From: an uncultured Lentisphaerota bacterium
Lineage (GTDB): Bacteria; Verrucomicrobiota; Kiritimatiellia; CAIQIC01
Assembly: GCA_903912445.1 (NCBI GenBank)
Contig: CAIWHP010000042.1
Coordinates: forward strand, 1 to 64,000
Length of the DNA: 64,000 nucleotides
Direction: 5' to 3'
In this document: positions 34,807-44,002 of the stretch, piece by piece
Layout: every line of letters begins with the position of its first letter
Position numbering within the stretch: position 1 is the first letter of the stretch
Position numbers and translations under genes: made by a program
Notes under the pieces: generated by a model
What the model saw: only the letters and a program-made list of their open reading frames with translations
Told to the model about the DNA's origin: nothing
Database searches by the model: none

Positions 34807-36068
34807 AACACTTATCCGTACTTGTCGTTCTGCTGCTGACGCCACTGGTCGCGGCAGGCGCCGCCGCTGCCCCCAGCGGAACGTTGGCCTCGGCCCTGCA
34901 ACCGTTCGTGGACCGGCAGATCATCGCCGGGGCGGTGGCGCTGGTGGCGGACCAGGGCCGGGTGCTCGCGGTGGAAACGGTGGGCTATGCCTCCTTGAGC
35001 GCGAAAGCGCCGATGCAGACCAACACCCTGTTCTGGCTCGCCTCCATCACCAAGACCTTCACCGCGACCGCGCTGATGATGCTGGTGGACGAGGGCAAGG
35101 TGAGCGTGGATGACCCGGTGGAGAAATATCTGCCGGAGTTCAAAGAGCAGCAGGTCGCAGACGCGACCGACAAAACGCGCCGGCATCCGCCGCAGCATCC
35201 GGTGCTGATCAAGGAGCTTCTGACCCACACCAGCGGCCTCATCGGGCCGAACGATGCGCCCATCAAACGGACCAACGTGTTGAAGGAGGACGCGGAACAG
35301 TATGCCGCCGCGCCGCTCAAGTGGGAGCCGGGCACCAAGTATCAATACAGCAACGCCGGCATCAACACCGCCGGACGCATCATCGAGGTGGTCAGCGGCA
35401 TGCCCTATGGGCAGTTCATCCAGCAGCGCCTCCTGGAGCCGCTCGGCATGACGGAGACCACGTTCTGGCCCGATGCCCAGCAGGCGGCGCGGCTCGCGCT
35501 GACCTCGCAGCGCAACAAGGAGAAAACCGCGCTCGAAGACCTGCCCAACAAGCCCGACCCGGCCTGGCTCAACCAGCCGACCAACGCGCCCAGCGTGCCG
35601 CTCATCGTGCGCACCTATAGCGGCGATGCGCTGCGGGCCTATCCGAACCGCTACGCAGCGCCGGCGAGCGGCCTGTTCTCGACCGCGCCCGACCTCGTCA
35701 AATTCGGCCAGATGATGCTCAACGGCGGCGTGAGCCGCGGTAAACGGCTCGTGTCTGCAGCCGCGTTCAAGCGCATGACCACCATCGAGGCGCGCGCTGT
35801 CCCCATGAAGCCGGAGCCCAGCATCGGCCTCGGCTGGTTCGTCAAGCTGAACGATGATGATGGATTTGCCGTGGGCAGCTTCGGCCACAACGGCGCGCGC
35901 GGCCCCGTGATAAACGTGGACCCCAGCCACCAGCTCGTGATGATCCTCCTGATCGAGAGCGCCGACATTCAGCTGCTCGGCCAGCCGCGGGGCGCGGAGC
36001 AGAAGAACCTCCGCACCACCTTCTTCCGCACCGCCATCGAGAAATACGGAAAGACACCCCAGCCATGA
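34803..36068 (+). CDS. Exported beta-lactamase-family serine hydrolase
   Basis: The 421-residue protein has a signal peptide (hydrophobic run ending AGAAAAP, about residue 23). The class C/penicillin-binding-like active site is present: S81-I-T-K84 in LASITKTFTATALM, the YSN motif in KYQYSNAGINTAGR (about 179-192), and a late FGHNGARGP (HxG-like third motif). The KELLTHTSG segment is family-typical. In polysaccharide loci these proteins often act as esterases rather than beta-lactamases (inference). It overlaps both neighbours by 4 nt, so three genes are translationally coupled. Confidence 0.9.
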   Translation: MKHLSVLVVLLLTPLVAAGAAAAPSGTLASALQPFVDRQIIAGAVALVADQGRVLAVETVGYASLSAKAPMQTNTLFWLASITKTFTATALMMLVDEGKVSVDDPVEKYLPEFKEQQVADATDKTRRHPPQHPVLIKELLTHTSGLIGPNDAPIKRTNVLKEDAEQYAAAPLKWEPGTKYQYSNAGINTAGRIIEVVSGMPYGQFIQQRLLEPLGMTETTFWPDAQQAARLALTSQRNKEKTALEDLPNKPDPAWLNQPTNAPSVPLIVRTYSGDALRAYPNRYAAPASGLFSTAPDLVKFGQMMLNGGVSRGKRLVSAAAFKRMTTIEARAVPMKPEPSIGLGWFVKLNDDDGFAVGSFGHNGARGPVINVDPSHQLVMILLIESADIQLLGQPRGAEQKNLRTTFFRTAIEKYGKTPQP

Positions 36069-37381
36069 GAAAGCCCCTGCTGTTCTCGGCCTGCTTGATG
36101 GGCTTGATCGGCACCACAAACGCCGCGGAGTTTTTCGTCGCGCCAGCCGGCGATGACGCCCAACCCGGCACGGAAGCCAAGCCCTTCGCCACCGTGCAGC
36201 GCGCCCAGCAGGCCGTGGCGCCGGGCGACAGCGTCTCCATCCGCGGCGGCACCTACCGCCTGACGGAAGCGCAGATCGCGAAGAAGAAGAGCATCTTCGC
36301 CGCCATCACCTGCCTCGACAAGAGCGGCGCGCCCGGCAAGCCGATCACCTATCGCGCCTACCGGGATGAGCAGCCGGTCTTCGACTGTTCGGCCGTGAAA
36401 CCAGCCGGCATGCGCGTCTCCGCTTTCGCCATCACCGGCTCATGGCTGCACCTGCAAGGCCTCGAGGTCACCGGCGTCCAGGTGACGATCAAAACGCACA
36501 CGCAATCCATCTGCTTCGAGAACAACGGCAGCCACAACATCTATGAGCGCCTCGCGATGCACGACGGGCAGGCGATCGGCCTCTACAGCGTGCGCGGCTC
36601 CAGCAACCTATTCCTCAACTGCGACGCGTGGAGCAATCACGACTGCACCTCCGAGGACGGCAAGGGCGGGAACGCGGACGGCTTCGGCTGCCATCCGACG
36701 AAAGGCAGCATGGGCAATGTCTTTCGCGGCTGCCGCGCTTGGTACAACAGCGACGACGGCTTCGACTGCATTGGTGCCGCCGAGGGCGTGACCTTGGAAA
36801 ACTGTTGGGCGTTTTACAACGGGCTCGACGCGGCCGGCGCGAAACTCGCCGACGGCAACGGCTTCAAGGCCGGCGGCTACGGCTCGCGCAAGCCCGGCGA
36901 GCTGCCCGTGCCCCTGCCGCGCCATGTGATCCGCGGCTGCCTTGCCGTGGGCAACCGCGCCAGCGGCTTCTACGCCAACCACCACCCCGGCGGCTGCGAC
37001 TGGTTCAACAACACCGCGTTCCGCAACGGCATCAACTTCAACTTTCTCGGGCGGCTGGCCGATAACCTCACCGATGTCCCAGGCAGCGGCCATCGCATCC
37101 GTAACAACGTCAGCTTCCGCAGCCGCGGCCTTGTCACCAGCTTCAAGCCGGAGCAGAACGAGGCCGACCACAACACCTTCGCGCCGGAGATGAAACTTGC
37201 CGACCGCGACTTCGTCAGCCTCGACGAGAAGCAGCTGACGCTGCCGCGCCAGGCCAACGGCGACCTGCCGGTCATCACCCTGCTGCATCCCGCCGCCGGC
37301 AGCGCGTTGCTCGGCGCCGGTGTGGATGCGGGCCTGCCCGGTCGCGGTCCCAAGCCCGACCTCGGTGCGTTCGGGCGGTGA
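36065..37381 (+). CDS. Exported PL9-like polysaccharide lyase (parallel beta-helix)
   Basis: The 438-residue protein has a signal peptide (ending IGTTNAAEF, about residue 20) and the usual beta-helix entry FFVAPAGDDAQPGTEAKPFA. The motifs GKGGNADGFGCHPTKGSMGN, VFRGCRAWYNSDDGFDCIGA and LENCWAFYNG are strongly reminiscent of PL9 pectate or rhamnogalacturonan lyases, where Asp residues bind calcium and a Lys abstracts the proton (NGFKAGGYG supplies a candidate Lys). PL9 cleaves uronate-containing backbones by beta-elimination, which fits uxaC nearby. ATGA overlap with the upstream gene. Family likely; exact substrate unknown. Confidence 0.8.
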   Translation: MRKPLLFSACLMGLIGTTNAAEFFVAPAGDDAQPGTEAKPFATVQRAQQAVAPGDSVSIRGGTYRLTEAQIAKKKSIFAAITCLDKSGAPGKPITYRAYRDEQPVFDCSAVKPAGMRVSAFAITGSWLHLQGLEVTGVQVTIKTHTQSICFENNGSHNIYERLAMHDGQAIGLYSVRGSSNLFLNCDAWSNHDCTSEDGKGGNADGFGCHPTKGSMGNVFRGCRAWYNSDDGFDCIGAAEGVTLENCWAFYNGLDAAGAKLADGNGFKAGGYGSRKPGELPVPLPRHVIRGCLAVGNRASGFYANHHPGGCDWFNNTAFRNGINFNFLGRLADNLTDVPGSGHRIRNNVSFRSRGLVTSFKPEQNEADHNTFAPEMKLADRDFVSLDEKQLTLPRQANGDLPVITLLHPAAGSALLGAGVDAGLPGRGPKPDLGAFGR

Positions 37382-37470
37382 GCGGGGTGATGTGTGGTTG
37401 CGGTTCGCGGGACTGGAAAGCCCCGCCCACAAAGCAGGGGGCCGAGGGCGGGTCATGCGGCGTACAGCAT

Positions 37471-37517
37471 TTCCAATGTTTGGGAAAAGAGCCTGTTGCG
37501 GTTTCCAATGCCTGGAA
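37471..37517. repeat. Pair of TTCCAA palindromes
   Basis: Copies lie at 37471-37486 (TTCCAATGTTTGGGAA) and 37503-37517 (TTCCAATGCCTGGAA), with centres about 31.5 bp apart. They are in the 210-bp gap upstream of the GH141-like gene. The sequence CCCGCCCACAAAGC just before them (37421-37434) also occurs near 16855. Confidence 0.85.
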
Positions 37518-37555
37518 ACGGCTTTCCGCCATGCAACCGGTGCACGGAAATAGGC

Positions 37556-37585
37556 TTGCGTGCGGGACGCGGCGGGCGTTATGCA
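37556..37585 (+). promoter_or_regulatory. Candidate leaderless promoter of the GH141-like gene
   Basis: TTGCGT (37556-37561), an 18-bp spacer and TATGCA (37580-37585) end 6 nt (GGGCGC) before the ATG at 37592. No ribosome-binding site is present. Confidence 0.5.
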
Positions 37586-37591
37586 GGGCGC

Positions 37592-40222
37592 ATGAAAACA
37601 ATCCTCTTGGCGCTGGGCTTGGGTGTGGCCGCGCTCGGCGCGGCGCAGGCGGCGGAACTCCAGGTGACACCGGGCGGCAGCGGCACGGCCTCGCTCGCCG
37701 GCGCGCGCGAGGCCGCGCGCAAACTTCCCAAACCGGTGCGCATCGTCCTCACTGGCGGACGCTACGAACTTTCCGCGCCGCTCGAATTCGGTCCTGAGGA
37801 TAGTGACGTGAGCTTTTCGGCCGCGCCGGGCCATCGCCCGATCATCAGCGGCGGCAAAGTCATCGACGGGTGGGAGCAGGGCGCGGGTGGTATCTGGCAG
37901 ACGCGGGTGCCGGACGTCGCCGCGGGCAAATGGCACTTCGAGCAGCTGACGATCGATGGCCAGCGTGCCGTGCGGGCGCGGACGCCGAACGAGTTCTGGT
38001 TCTACACGCGCTCCGTCCGGGAGGAGTCGCTGGATGCCGTCAAGAAGACGGGCCCCAAGGTGCGCCCCGGCAAGGCGCAGCAGACCGTGGGGATGTATCC
38101 GGCGGATTACGCGACGGTGGCACAACTGACTTCGGCGGAACTCAAGGACGTGAACATGGTGGTGCTGCACAAGTGGGACAACACGCGGCGCTTCCTCGAC
38201 GGTCTCAACCCCGGTGAGCAGTCCCTGACCACCTTCGGCGGCGGCATGAAGCCGTGGAACACATGGGGCCGCAACACGCCCTATTACCTCGAAAATTTCC
38301 GCGCCGCGCTCGACCAGCCCGGCGAGTGGTTCCTCGCGCGCGATGGCGTGCTTTCCTATCTGCCGCGCCCCGGCGAGAACATGACCAAATGCGTGGCCAT
38401 TGCGCCGATGACGGGAAAGCTGCTCGTCATCAAGGGCGATGCGGCCGCGGGCAAATTCGTCGAGAACGTGACGTTCCGCGGGATTTCGTTCCAGGACGCC
38501 GCGTGGAACATGCCGCCGGGCGGCTTCGAACCGATGCAGGCGGCGGCGGCGATCGAGGCCGCGGTCATGGTCGATGGCGCGCGGCGGGTGGCTTTCGAGG
38601 ACTGCGAGATCGCGCACGTCGGCGCGCATGCGATCTGGCTGCGGATGGGCTGCACGGACTCCGCGTTGCGCCGTTGCCACATCCACGACTTCGGCGCGGG
38701 CGGCGTCCGCATCGGCGAGACGCGCGTCGCCAAGAACCCGGCCGAGCGGACGGGCCGCATCGTGGTGGATAACAACATCATCCGCCACGGCGGCTACACG
38801 CTGCCCTGCGCGGTCGGCCTGTGGGTCGGCCAGAGCGGCGCCAACCAGGTGACGCACAACGAAATCGCCGACCTCTTCTACACCGGCATCAGCGCGGGCT
38901 GGACGTGGGGCTACGGCGAGAACCTCGCCAAGACGAACACCTTCGCCTTCAACCACGTCCACCACCTCGGCTGGGGCGTGCTGAGCGACATGGGCGGCAT
39001 CTACACGCTCGGCCCCTCGGAAGGCACGGTCGTCACCAACAATGTCTTCCACGACATCCACGCCTATTCCTATGGCGGCTGGGGTCTCTACACCGACGAA
39101 GGCAGCACCGGCATCCTGTTCGAAAACAACCTCGTCTACAACACCAAGACCGGCAGCTTCCACCAGCACTACGGCAAGGAGAACTTCGTCCGCAACAACA
39201 TCTTTGCGTTCAGCAAGCAGCCGCAGCTCGCGGCGACCCGCATCGAAAAACATCTCTCGTTCACGTTCGAGCGCAACCTCGTGATCTGGACCAACGACTC
39301 GCCGCTGCTCGGCGGGCCGTGGGACAAGATCCAGCTCGTCACGCGCAGCAACTGCTACTGGAATGCCGGGGGCGGCAAGGTGGAGTTTGTCGGCAAGCCG
39401 CTCGCCGACTGGCAGGCGCGCGGGCAGGACGCCGGCAGCCTGATTGCCGACCCGCTTTTTGTGAACGCACGGGAACGCGATTTCCGCCTGCAGCCCGGTT
39501 CGCCCGCCGCGCAGATCGGCTTCAAGCCGTTTGACCCGGCGCAGGCCGGCGTCTATGGCGAGGCCCAGTGGGTGGCACTCGCGCGGAACGAAAAATATCC
39601 CGAGCTGCGCATCGCGCCGGAGCCGCCGCCGACCACGGTCGCCGATACGTTCGAGCACGACGCCGTCGGCTCCACGCCGAAAAGTTTTGAGGCGCACACC
39701 GAGGGCAAGGGTGACAGCATCCGCGTCACCGAGGACGGCGCTGCGTCCAGCAAACGCGCGCTCAAGTTTACCTGCGTGCCCGGCCTCCAGCATAGCTTCT
39801 ATCCCTACCTCAACTATCACGTGAACTATGCGACGGGCGTCGTCCAGAACGCCTTCGACCTGCGTGTGGAGAAAAACGCGCAGGTCAGCTTCGAGTGGCG
39901 CGACGACCATGTGTCGCCCTACCAGACCGCGCTGCACTTCACGATCCGCGGCGGCAAGCTGGACCTCGGCGATGGCGCGCCCCTCGCGGTGCCGGCCGGG
40001 CAGTGGGTCCATTTCGAATTGAACGGCCGCGTCGGCGCGTCGGGTGCGGGCCAGTACACCCTGCGCGTCACCGTGCCCGGCCAGGCCGCGCGCGAGTGGA
40101 AGGACCGCCCGTGGGCGATGCCGAAGTTCCAGAAACTAACGTGGGTTGGCTTCACCAGCGGTGCGCGGACCAATACCACGTACTATCTCGACAACTTCAG
40201 CCTCAACCTGACCGCGCCGTGA
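37592..40222 (+). CDS. Exported GH141-like beta-helix glycosidase
   Basis: The 876-residue protein has a signal peptide (ending AAQAAEL, about residue 21). The first part ([27 protein letters not shown]) and long parallel beta-helix (about 280-560) match the GH141 type. Helix strands include [54 protein letters not shown] and [22 protein letters not shown]-terminal beta-sandwich (about 690-876) resembles a concanavalin-like binding domain. GH141 members known to me include alpha-L-fucosidase and xylanase activities on complex pectin. Last gene of the block, with its own promoter and followed by a strong terminator. Confidence 0.8.
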   Translation: MKTILLALGLGVAALGAAQAAELQVTPGGSGTASLAGAREAARKLPKPVRIVLTGGRYELSAPLEFGPEDSDVSFSAAPGHRPIISGGKVIDGWEQGAGGIWQTRVPDVAAGKWHFEQLTIDGQRAVRARTPNEFWFYTRSVREESLDAVKKTGPKVRPGKAQQTVGMYPADYATVAQLTSAELKDVNMVVLHKWDNTRRFLDGLNPGEQSLTTFGGGMKPWNTWGRNTPYYLENFRAALDQPGEWFLARDGVLSYLPRPGENMTKCVAIAPMTGKLLVIKGDAAAGKFVENVTFRGISFQDAAWNMPPGGFEPMQAAAAIEAAVMVDGARRVAFEDCEIAHVGAHAIWLRMGCTDSALRRCHIHDFGAGGVRIGETRVAKNPAERTGRIVVDNNIIRHGGYTLPCAVGLWVGQSGANQVTHNEIADLFYTGISAGWTWGYGENLAKTNTFAFNHVHHLGWGVLSDMGGIYTLGPSEGTVVTNNVFHDIHAYSYGGWGLYTDEGSTGILFENNLVYNTKTGSFHQHYGKENFVRNNIFAFSKQPQLAATRIEKHLSFTFERNLVIWTNDSPLLGGPWDKIQLVTRSNCYWNAGGGKVEFVGKPLADWQARGQDAGSLIADPLFVNARERDFRLQPGSPAAQIGFKPFDPAQAGVYGEAQWVALARNEKYPELRIAPEPPPTTVADTFEHDAVGSTPKSFEAHTEGKGDSIRVTEDGAASSKRALKFTCVPGLQHSFYPYLNYHVNYATGVVQNAFDLRVEKNAQVSFEWRDDHVSPYQTALHFTIRGGKLDLGDGAPLAVPAGQWVHFELNGRVGASGAGQYTLRVTVPGQAAREWKDRPWAMPKFQKLTWVGFTSGARTNTTYYLDNFSLNLTAP

Positions 40223-40269
40223 GGCGCAGTACGCCTTGCGCGCAAGCAAAGCCGCGGCTGATTCGCGCG

Positions 40270-40302
40270 AAGAACGCCAAGCAAGGGATGCTTGGCGTTC
40301 TT
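40270..40302 (+). terminator. Terminator after the GH141-like gene
   Basis: A perfect 13-bp stem AAGAACGCCAAGC/GCTTGGCGTTCTT around an AAGGGAT loop, 47 nt after the stop. The 3' side of the stem ends in TTCTTT. This is a strong intrinsic terminator closing the second saccharolytic block. Confidence 0.8.
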
Positions 40303-40410
40303 TGCATCTTGGGGTGCGAGGTTTTTGAACGTAGAGCTCCAGAATGATCTTAGCGGCCCGGATTCCGTCCGAACACCGCGCAGGGGCAGGCACGCAGTCG
40401 TCGCAGTAGG

Positions 40411-40427
40411 GTTCTACCCCATAGAAC
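40411..40427. promoter_or_regulatory. Palindromic operator candidate
   Basis: GTTCTA-CCCCA-TAGAAC is a perfect 6-bp inverted repeat with a 5-nt spacer, 58 nt upstream of the lipoprotein start. It could be a regulator-binding site for the two-gene operon. Confidence 0.4.
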
Positions 40428-40485
40428 ATGGCCGCCCGGCGGCGTAGCCTGAAGCCAGATATCGACAACCGAAAGGGCTCTCTAC

Positions 40486-40776
40486 ATGAATAAGTCAACG
40501 GGTCAATGGGCGGCGGTGGTGGCGCTGGCCGCGGTGGTTTCGGGGTGCGCTACGTTTCGCTCCGAGGAAGTAACGGTGCCTTGGAACAATGTGCCGTCCG
40601 CGGTGCAGTCCACCATTGAGGCCCACAAGTACGGCGGCGTCGTAAGCAAGGTCGAGATGGAGCGGACGAAGTCCGGCCTGGTTTATGAAGCCAAGGTGCA
40701 GGGGCAGTCGGGCACGTGCAGCGAAGTCAAAGTGGCCGAAGACGGAAAGCTGCTGAAGTACAAGGTGGAGAAATGA
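40486..40776 (+). CDS. Small lipoprotein with PepSY-like domain
   Basis: The 96-residue protein has a clear lipoprotein signal with lipobox VSGC at residues 18-21. The mature part of about 75 residues (VPWNNVPSAVQSTIEAHKYG, VVSKVEMERTKSGLVYEAKV, EVKVAEDGKLLKYK) has the pattern of a PepSY-like/putative beta-lactamase-inhibitor-like domain: one helix followed by beta-strands. Anchored in the outer or inner membrane facing the periplasm. The stop is 11 nt before the next gene, so the two form an operon. Confidence 0.72.
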   Translation: MNKSTGQWAAVVALAAVVSGCATFRSEEVTVPWNNVPSAVQSTIEAHKYGGVVSKVEMERTKSGLVYEAKVQGQSGTCSEVKVAEDGKLLKYKVEK

Positions 40777-40787
40777 AAGGGAGAACG

Positions 40788-41300
40788 ATGAAGAAGAACC
40801 AGATCAGCCTGTTGTTATGCGTCGGACTGCTGGCTTGCGCGCTGGGCGCGCGGGCCGAGGATAGCGGGTTGCGGCTTGGCGCGGGTGCGAACTATTGGAC
40901 CGCGGTCAAGAGCCTGGATGCGGACAACGTGGACAAGCACGGTTTCTCCTGGGTCGGCACCGTGCAATATTGGCCGTCGTGGATTGGCGTCGAGGCCGAT
41001 GTCGAGTGGTTCAAGAGCGGCTACGCCGGTGCCGTACAGGACGTCTGGGCTCCCCAAGGCTACCTGATCCTCGGCAAGACGCTCTACGCCGCGGTCGGTC
41101 TCGGCGGCTACTATTCCGATGGCGACTGGGCCGACAAGCCGTTCTACGCCTTCCGCCTCGGCTTGGACCTCGAATTCTTCTCGCGGCTGCATCTGGATAT
41201 CAACGCCAACTACCGCTTCCAGGACTGGTCCTCGCTCAACACCTCGGACATCGATAGCGATACGATCACGCTCGGCGTGGCCGCCCGCATCGCGCTCTGA
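40788..41300 (+). CDS. Small outer-membrane beta-barrel-like protein
   Basis: The 170-residue protein has a signal peptide (LLLCVGLLACALGARAED, about residues 9-26). Alternating hydrophobic strands with aromatic girdles (LRLGAGANYWTAV, WVGTVQYWPSWIGVEADVEW, YAAVGLGGYYSDG, LHLDINANYRFQDW, TITLGVAARIAL) suggest an 8-stranded outer-membrane barrel of the OmpW/OprF-N type. The ATG at 40788 has AGGGAG 7 nt upstream; an ATG at 40773 overlaps the previous stop. A strong terminator follows. Function unknown. Confidence 0.72.
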   Translation: MKKNQISLLLCVGLLACALGARAEDSGLRLGAGANYWTAVKSLDADNVDKHGFSWVGTVQYWPSWIGVEADVEWFKSGYAGAVQDVWAPQGYLILGKTLYAAVGLGGYYSDGDWADKPFYAFRLGLDLEFFSRLHLDINANYRFQDWSSLNTSDIDSDTITLGVAARIAL

Positions 41301-41340
41301 GCGTTTGCTCTAGCGCAGTTGCGGGGCCAGCGGTCCCGTT

Positions 41341-41378
41341 GCGCCCCTGCCGGATCAGCCGGCAGGGGCGCTCTTTTT
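41341..41378 (+). terminator. Strong rho-independent terminator
   Basis: A 13-bp perfect stem GCGCCCCTGCCGG/CCGGCAGGGGCGC with an ATCAG loop is followed directly by TCTTTTT. Confidence 0.93.
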
Positions 41379-41516
41379 GGCGGAGTGCTGTGAAAACTCC
41401 CTGAAATAATTAGATTGGAAATGTCCCCCGGGTCTGGACAATGCAGCGTGATCCGGCCCCGCTGGGGCCGGAGCCGGAAAAGATACGGCAGGCTTGGTCA
41501 ACGCAGGAGCAACAAC

Positions 41517-42917
41517 ATGAATCGTCGCAGCTTCATCATGACAGGCGCCGGCGCCTTGGCGGTGGCGGGCCTCGCGCCGCACGCGCTCGGCGCGGCGAAA
41601 CCCAAGGACGCGGCGAAGGCGCCGGCGGTGCCGAAGGCGATCCCGCGGTTCGGCGACGGGCGCGACTGGTTCTTCGAGAAGCGGTTCGGGATGTTCGTCC
41701 ACTGGGGCCTCTATGCGATCCCCGGCTGGCACGAGCAGCACCAGTGGCGGGCGCGGGTGCCGCGCGCGGAATTCGTCAAGCTGGCGCAGCAGTGGAATCC
41801 GGCGAAGTTCGATCCCAACGCGTGGCTCGACCTGCTGGAGGCCGCGGGCATGAAGTACATCTGCCTGACGACGAAGCACCACGACGGCTTCTGCCTGTGG
41901 GACACGCAGCAGACGAAGTTCAACACGATGAACACGCCCTACGGCAAGGACATCGTCAAGCTGCTCGCCGACGCCTGCCACAAGCGCTCGGTGCCGCTGT
42001 GCCTCTACTATTCCATCGCCGACTGGAACCAGCCGAATTATCCGAACGAGGGCCGGCACCACGAGCTGCCGCCGCAGGCGGGCGACTCGCCCGACTGGAA
42101 CAAGTATCTCGATTTTCTCCGCGCGCAGGTGCGGGAGCTGTGCACGAACTACGGCGAGATCCACGGGTTCTGGTGGGACATGAACGTGCCGAAGCACAAG
42201 GATCCTTCAATCAACGCGCTGATCCGCCAGCTCCAGCCGAAGGCGGTGATCAACAACCGCGGCTTCGACGAGGGCGACTTCGGCACGCCGGAGCGCGACT
42301 ACGAGAAGGACGAGGCCAACGGCTTCGAGCGGCTGACCGAGGCGTGCCAGTCGGTGGGCGTGGAAAGCTGGGGCTTCCGGCGCGACGAGGATTACTACAC
42401 CGACCGGCATCTCGAGCGCAGCATCGATCGCTATCTGGCGCGCGACGGGAACTATCTGCTCAATGTCGGGCCGCAGCCCGATGGCCTGATCCCGGAGGTG
42501 TCGGCCGGCATCCTGCGGCGCATCGGCCAGTGGTACGGCGCGATCAAGGAGTCGGTCGAGGGCGTCCAGCCCGCGTCGCACCTGACGGGCAACCGCAACG
42601 TGATGCTCACGCGCCGCGACCGCACGCTCTATGTGCACATGAACAAGGATCTGACGGGCGACGGCCTCAAGCTCAAGCCGTTCAATGTCCTGCCGAAGAG
42701 CGCCGTGCTGCTCAACACCGGCAAGCCGATCGCTTGCGTCTGCAACCTCACGCCCGCCGATCACCAGGAGCAGAAGGCCTACCTGCGCCTGATGCACCTG
42801 CCGGCCAACGAAATGGCGAACACCGTCCTCGTCGCCAAGCTGGAATTCGACCGCCCGCTCGAGGAGCTGGCCCGGTCCGGCACCGGCGCCGAAAAGGTCA
42901 GCGAGTTTCAGAAGTAA
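41517..42917 (+). CDS. Tat-exported GH29 alpha-L-fucosidase
   Basis: The 466-residue protein begins MNRRSFIMTGAGALAVAGLA, a twin-arginine signal. The GH29 barrel is canonical: KRFGMFVHWGLYAIPGWHEQ, CLTTKHHDGFCLWDT, CLYYSIADWNQPNY, EIHGFWWDMNVPK with candidate nucleophile D221, VESWGFRRDEDY and NYLLNVGPQPDG. The usual C-terminal sandwich follows. Ribosome-binding site CAGGAG. It is the shortest GH29 in the window and the only one with a Tat signal. The stop overlaps the nearest upstream ATG of the GH16 gene, so they are probably co-expressed. Confidence 0.92.
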   Translation: MNRRSFIMTGAGALAVAGLAPHALGAAKPKDAAKAPAVPKAIPRFGDGRDWFFEKRFGMFVHWGLYAIPGWHEQHQWRARVPRAEFVKLAQQWNPAKFDPNAWLDLLEAAGMKYICLTTKHHDGFCLWDTQQTKFNTMNTPYGKDIVKLLADACHKRSVPLCLYYSIADWNQPNYPNEGRHHELPPQAGDSPDWNKYLDFLRAQVRELCTNYGEIHGFWWDMNVPKHKDPSINALIRQLQPKAVINNRGFDEGDFGTPERDYEKDEANGFERLTEACQSVGVESWGFRRDEDYYTDRHLERSIDRYLARDGNYLLNVGPQPDGLIPEVSAGILRRIGQWYGAIKESVEGVQPASHLTGNRNVMLTRRDRTLYVHMNKDLTGDGLKLKPFNVLPKSAVLLNTGKPIACVCNLTPADHQEQKAYLRLMHLPANEMANTVLVAKLEFDRPLEELARSGTGAEKVSEFQK

Positions 42918-42931
42918 TGGGAACACCGTCC

Positions 42932-43759
42932 ATGCACAAACGAATCAGCGCCCTGTTGTTGTTCGCCTTGGCCGCAGGGCCGCTCACGTTGCTCGCCGCG
43001 CCGCCGCCCGGCTACAAGCTGGTCTGGTCCGACGAGTTCAACGGCGCGGTGCTCGATACCAACGTCTGGCACCACCGCACCGGCGCGCGCCTGCTGAGCT
43101 TCCAGAAGCCGGAGAACGTCAGCGTGACCAACGGCCTGCTGCGGCTCGCGCTGAAGAAGGAGCCGGCGGGCAAGCTCGCCTACACCGCGGGCGGCGTGAT
43201 CAGCAGGCGCGAGTTCACCTACGGCTTCTATGAGGCGCGCTTCCGCTGCCCGAAGGGCGCAGGCTGGCACACGGCGTTCTGGACGATGTACTACCAAGAC
43301 GCCGGCGCGCGGACCGGGGCGGACTTCGCCCAGCTCGTCGAGCAGGGCAAGGCGGGCGGCGCGGTGCGGGCGCAGGAGATCGACATCTGCGAGCAGGACG
43401 CCGTGAACACGCGCTCCTATTCCGCGGGGGTGATCGATTGGAGCGGGCGGGGCGGCAAGAAGTCGGTCAACTTCGGCCGGCAATATTTCTACGCGCCACG
43501 CGAAGAAGTGCCCGACTTCGCCGCCGACTTCCACGTCTGGGCCTGCGAGTTCACCCCGCAGGTGGTGAAATTCTTCCTCGACGGCAAGCTGACGCACCAG
43601 ACCGACGCGACCAAGTTTCCGCACGGTCCACAGAGCGTCTGGCTGACCTGCGTCGGCGCGCTCTGGGGGAAACCAACCGCTCCGAAAAAGATGGACGACT
43701 CCGCCATGCCGGCCTTCGCTGACTTCGACTGGGTCCGCGTCTACGAGCCGGCCAAGTAG
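42932..43759 (+). CDS. Exported GH16 endoglycanase
   Basis: The 275-residue protein has a signal peptide (ALLLFALAAGPLTLLAAPPP, about residues 7-26). The GH16 jelly roll starts KLVWSDEFNG. The active-site motif EIDICEQD supplies E149, D151 and E154 in the ExDxxE arrangement typical of laminarinase/agarase-type members. FHVWACEFTPQVVKFFLDGK and the final FDWVRVYEPAK are family-typical. It hydrolyses internal beta-1,3 or beta-1,4 linkages of glucans or galactans; specificity is not readable. ATG 42932 is preferred for signal-peptide length; ATG 42917 overlaps the fucosidase stop. Confidence 0.9.
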   Translation: MHKRISALLLFALAAGPLTLLAAPPPGYKLVWSDEFNGAVLDTNVWHHRTGARLLSFQKPENVSVTNGLLRLALKKEPAGKLAYTAGGVISRREFTYGFYEARFRCPKGAGWHTAFWTMYYQDAGARTGADFAQLVEQGKAGGAVRAQEIDICEQDAVNTRSYSAGVIDWSGRGGKKSVNFGRQYFYAPREEVPDFAADFHVWACEFTPQVVKFFLDGKLTHQTDATKFPHGPQSVWLTCVGALWGKPTAPKKMDDSAMPAFADFDWVRVYEPAK

Positions 43760-43797
43760 CCGTCACGCGCCGAACTCTTTGGCTTTTCCAGCTGGGC

Positions 43798-43819
43798 GGG
43801 GCGGTGTCCTCACCGCCCC
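43798..43819. repeat. Hairpin shared with the 16670-16801 element
   Basis: GGGGCGGTG-TCCT-CACCGCCCC is a perfect 9-bp hairpin, 38 nt after GH16. Its reverse complement matches the second hairpin at 16770-16789, including the AGGA loop. CAGCTG sequences lie on both sides (43790 and 43828 regions). It may act as a terminator as well as being a dispersed repeat. Confidence 0.6.
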
Positions 43820-43898
43820 GCACGGTTCAGCTGTCATGCCATCCGCGCGGTCAGGTCGCCCCTGCTGTCGAATTGCATCTTGTCAGCACACCTTCTTC

Positions 43899-43972
43899 GT
43901 AGGGGCGCAGACTTGCTGCGCCCTATGTGCGTGGCTGTGGTGAAAGAGGGCGCAGCAAGACTGCGCCCCTAC
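43899..43972. repeat. Long inverted repeat, GTAGGGGCGCAG type
   Basis: Arms 43899-43924 and 43947-43972 match over 26 nt with one mismatch (GTAGGGGCGCAG then ACTTGCTGCGCCCT on the left) around a 22-nt loop. It encodes nothing and lies between the convergent GH16 and GT2 genes. Together with the hairpin before it, it explains most of the 43760-44002 gap. Confidence 0.75.
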
Positions 43973-44002
43973 AAGCGTGGCGTTTGCGCAGCTCTTTTCC
44001 GC

